From Clavelina lepadiformis (taxonomy: Eukaryota; Chordata; Ascidiacea; Aplousobranchia; Clavelinidae), in contig NC_135243.1 in assembly GCF_947623445.1 (NCBI RefSeq), positions 5,458,501 to 5,522,500 on the forward strand: 64,000 bases of DNA. The letters run 5' to 3'. The position numbers were made by a program, and so were the translations under genes. How positions within the stretch are numbered: position 1 is the stretch's first letter; each line of letters begins with the position of its first letter. Shown one piece after another: positions 61,201 through 64,000 of this stretch. The notes below the pieces were generated by a model, which worked only from the letters and a program-made list of their open reading frames with translations, had not been told where the DNA came from and searched no databases.

Positions 61201-61440
61201 GCTCAACAGTCCGACAAACAACCGCCATCACTTTCGTGCATGCTGCAGTCCGGAACCGGAAATAACGGCTACTATAAATATCAGCAGCGACCAGGGGTGT
61301 ACATAGTGCCGAAAAATATTCAGAACGCAGTTCAGAATAACAGTTTAGTAACCGATGATGTTTTACATTCTCCAAACCTTCCACAACACATTAAACGTAG
61401 ACCTTGTTTTTACCCAGATGTTGAAAGGTAAAATACGATA
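58300..61440 (+). mobile_element. Broken Ty3/gypsy-type LTR retroelement (fossil)
   Basis: Parts seen in order are: a gag-like region (58319-59173) with a coiled coil and a CCHC zinc knuckle (CFNCGEYGHIARRC); a short pol piece near 59280-59370 resembling the start of Ty3-type reverse transcriptase; the integrase zinc-binding region (59466-59800); and an integrase core with the D..E pattern (60490-61120). A stretch of about 0.65 kb between the two integrase parts looks like a later insertion. LTRs were not identified. It is clearly broken in several places and cannot be a working copy. The fairly good state of the individual parts suggests a moderately young fossil. Boundaries are approximate. 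Confidence 0.8.
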
Positions 61441-61643
61441 ATAGACGGATCTTTTCACTTCACTCACGCACGTATATGTAGTTATTAATAGCAAATGTTT
61501 GTGTTTTTGTGTTCGTGTTTTTAAACGTGTTTTTATACTGAGATTATAAATTTTTATATAGTTATATTCTTTTGTTTATACTAAGATTTTACATTTTAAG
61601 TGTGTCACTACTTGTGGTTTGAGTGTCTATTTAAGTGATCGTT

Positions 61644-62351
61644 CGTTTTTGTAAATTTCGGAACTTTCCGGCCAGGGGGGATCGATTTCAAGGTGACCAT
61701 CGTGAAGAGGAGGAAATCTTCTTTAAGAATCTGCAATAAAAAATTCACACCTCCTCCGGAAACACTCAGCAGAATTGACGTGAAACATTTAATAAATACG
61801 GCATTTTTTACGTTTTCGGGTCTTATCGCATTTCTTAGTACCTGTCGCGTTTTTGTAAATTTCGGAACTTTCCGGCCAGGGGGGATCGATTTCAAGGTAA
61901 CCATCGTGAAGAGGAGGAAATCTTCTTTAAGAATCTGCAATAAAAAATTCACACCTCCTCCGGAAACACTCAGCAGAATTGACGTGAAACATTTAATAAA
62001 TACGGCATTTTTTACGTTTTCGGGTCTTATCGCATTTCTTAGTACCTGTCGCGTTTTTGTAAATTATGGAACTTTCCGGCCAGGGGGGATCGATTTCAAG
62101 GTGACCATCGTGAAGAGGAGGAAATCTTCTTTAAGAATCTGCAATAAAAAATTCACACCTCCTCCGGAAACACTCAGCAGAATTGACGTGAAACATTTAA
62201 TAAATACGGCATTTTTTACGTTTTCGGGTCTTATCGCATTTCTTAGTACCTGTCGCGTTTTTGTAAATTTCGGAATTTTCCGGCCAGGGGGGATCGATTT
62301 CAAGGTGACCATCGTGAAGAGGAGGAAATCTTCTTTAAGAATCTGCAATAA
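61644..62351 (+). repeat. Tandem array, 204-bp unit, about 3.5 copies
   Basis: Units start at 61644, 61848, 62052 and 62256 (each CGTTTTTGTAAATT), an exact 204-bp period. The copies differ at only a few positions. Because 204 is a multiple of three, long ORFs stay open on both strands (236 codons plus, over 100 codons minus). These are products of the repeat rather than evidence of a gene. It follows the retroelement directly and may derive from its 3' part. Confidence 0.92.
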
Positions 62352-62359
62352 GGCCTTTT

Positions 62360-63120
62360 TCCTTTTGTTCATTATTACGTCATGTAGTGAAATTGTTTTT
62401 TAATTGTGACAGAGGACTACAACATTCATATCTCTTGAAACTCGTTTTGTGTGTATACTCTCTTGTTTTTTTCCTTCTTGTTGTTTTGTGTTACCATCAT
62501 TTCTAATTTTAAAATATGTGTCTAAAATTTTTGTTTTTTTTGACTTGGAGGATTGGAAGCGTTAAACTTTGTCTGCTTTGTTTTAAAATGCTGTTTCATT
62601 CTGTTTTTGAAAATTTTGGAGTCGGAAACACTGTTGTTCGTTTGGATAGTATGATTCTGCTAGGATTCTGCCAGAATGACAGTGGTGTTATTTAGACCAA
62701 ATTAGGAAAGACATTTGCGGCTGAGACAACTGTGTACATTACCAAAATTGGGTTTTAAGCGCAGCCTACTGGTGACAAAACACCGCTAGTATGTAATTGA
62801 AGATTTGTTATGAATCCTGTAGTACACAAAGTGATACGTCGACGGACACAAGTTTAATCTCGCACTCAAACCTAAATCTCTGAACCTATACAGCCTGCAT
62901 GACAGGTGCTGTACTGCTAGTCGGTTAGCTTCTGGCCTTAATTGTCGGTGTAACGAGATCGTTAAGTAGCTAAAGTCCGAAAATACTGCACTGCAATCAA
63001 AGAACGCTTAACTCTAGTTTTATAGACCTGTTATAGAAGAAGGTATTCTTGAGTGTCTCCATGGGATGTTAATGGTTTGTCGATTGTTACACTGAGTTCT
63101 CTTGGTTTTATCACCTTACA
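62360..63120. other. Intergenic DNA upstream of the F-box gene
   Basis: No exon seen. Carries the second arm (about 62650-62697) of the inverted pair with 55331-55375. A splice acceptor, ttacag, ends at 63120 and marks the start of the F-box exon. Confidence 0.45.
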
Positions 63121-63174
63121 GCACCCTGGCATATTTTACTGCATTTATCCCGAATTCGAACTATTTTGTATATA

Positions 63175-64000
63175 ATGGAATACCTTAACTGGACTAATAT
63201 TCCTCAGCATATATTGGTTGAGATATTTTCCTACTTGCATGTCAACGATCGTCTGAATGCCAGCCTTGTGTGCAAAGCGTGGTCGGATTGCTTTCATCAC
63301 CCAAAGCTCTGGAGCAGATTCATTTTCAAATTTGACAGTGATGTTGACAATGAAGGAAAAGCAATGACATGTGTGGAACGGTACTGTGATGTTTTGAAGG
63401 ATGTAAAAATTTACATAAACCAATCCCAAAAGGTAAGCCGTGAAAGAGCTTGTTACGTGATAGATGAGCTGACATCATTGCAGAAAAAGAAATTGCAAAA
63501 ATTTGCTTTTCACTTTACTGGGAGCAACCCGTTGTGTTTTAATGGAAATGAGATTCTGGATAAATTGAAAAACATGTTTCGACATCAAGCGGAATCAGAA
63601 CTTTTATTACACTTAACCTCAGTTGATCTTAACCACTGCAACATTGCTTTTGATAATGAACTGTTTTTAATTTTTGCCAAGCACCATAATGTTCTGCGAG
63701 TTTTACGAGTACAAAATTCCTGTCTGGTTGATAATGTCACACCAAACAGTATACATGAGCTTGTAAAGAAATGTCCATGTTTGGAGGAGTTGCATACATT
63801 TTATCACTGCATCAACAGTGATGTTCTGGAAACACTTGCGGAGAAAAAAAGCGTTCCATTTAGGGAGTTATCTTTGATGTGCAATAGAAGTGACAAATAC
63901 AATGAACTTATTCCGAGTGAGACTTGGAAGACTTTGTCAAAAGCACATCCTTTATGTGAGGTAACGATGAAATTTCACAGCTCCATGTTGCATCACAAGA
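63175..64000 (+). CDS. F-box protein, FBXO33-like, cut by the window end
   Basis: Predicted substrate-binding subunit of an SCF ubiquitin ligase. The frame opens with ATG at 63175 and stays open to the window end (275 codons, no stop). Residues 4-48 form the F-box: NWTNIPQHILVEIFSYLHVNDRLNASLVCKAWSDCFHHPKLWSRFIF. A leucine-rich-repeat-like region follows (SVDLNHCNIAF, VLRVLRVQNSCLV, CPCLEELHTFYHCIN). The stretch LETLAEKKSVPFRELSLM...IPSETWKTLSKAHPLCEVTMKF aligns with human FBXO33 (VPLQRLSLL...MPNDEHWKALSRKSTSFRVYIMAF). FBXO39 is the nearest alternative. A 5' UTR intron probably ends at 63120. Confidence 0.85.
   Translation, partial: MEYLNWTNIPQHILVEIFSYLHVNDRLNASLVCKAWSDCFHHPKLWSRFIFKFDSDVDNEGKAMTCVERYCDVLKDVKIYINQSQKVSRERACYVIDELTSLQKKKLQKFAFHFTGSNPLCFNGNEILDKLKNMFRHQAESELLLHLTSVDLNHCNIAFDNELFLIFAKHHNVLRVLRVQNSCLVDNVTPNSIHELVKKCPCLEELHTFYHCINSDVLETLAEKKSVPFRELSLMCNRSDKYNELIPSETWKTLSKAHPLCEVTMKFHSSMLHHK

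Noticed and set aside
61693-62403. 236-codon ORF as a gene
   Set aside because: It is simply the 204-bp tandem repeat read in a frame that the unit length keeps open. The opposite strand is equally open and no domain is present.

Overview
This is an intron-rich, AT-rich animal nuclear genome window. Gene content (IRE1, the cilium gene TTC26/IFT56, IPPK, FBXO33-like, SLC35G-like), many small exons, mostly short introns and many short hAT-type DNA transposon remnants fit an invertebrate deuterostome. A tunicate (ascidian) is my best guess, but the sequence does not prove it. Introns were placed by GT/AG sites, reading phase and recalled family sequences. For TTC26, ERN1, the SLC35G-like gene, the TPR gene and the DsbA-like gene the exon sums are whole numbers of codons.

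Layout: 0-6 kb holds repeats and unassigned DNA. At 6.25-7.77 kb is a single-exon inositol-pentakisphosphate 2-kinase. At 11.1-12.5 kb is an SLC35G/EamA transporter (2 coding exons). At 15.2-21.3 kb is TTC26/IFT56 (17 exons, 552 aa). At 23.1-28.3 kb is an unrecognised TPR-like protein (8 exons). At 31.8-44.6 kb is ERN1/IRE1 (24 exons, about 1240 aa) with a long extra C-terminal tail. At 48.1-49.3 kb is a six-finger C2H2 protein. At 52.5-54.1 kb is a DsbA/FrnE-like oxidoreductase. At 57.1-58.0 kb, on the minus strand, are a small 81-aa gene and a USP-like deubiquitinase fragment. At 58.3-61.4 kb is a broken Ty3/gypsy-type element, followed by a 204-bp tandem array. At 63.2 kb an FBXO33-like F-box gene starts and runs off the window.

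The most striking find is the DsbA/FrnE-like gene. Its first redox-motif codon is an in-frame TGA (U-P-W-C), the rest of the five-exon reading frame is intact, and the 3' UTR holds a hairpin with all the hallmarks of a eukaryotic SECIS element before the poly(A) signal. This is very probably a selenoprotein of a family not normally listed among animal selenoproteins.

The genes do not form an operon or a single pathway. IRE1 (ER protein-folding sensor) and the thiol/selenol oxidoreductase could both bear on redox or protein folding, but that link is inference only. Between genes the DNA is dominated by hAT-like MITEs with 8-bp target duplications, a foldback element, a diverged dispersed repeat family and hairpins.
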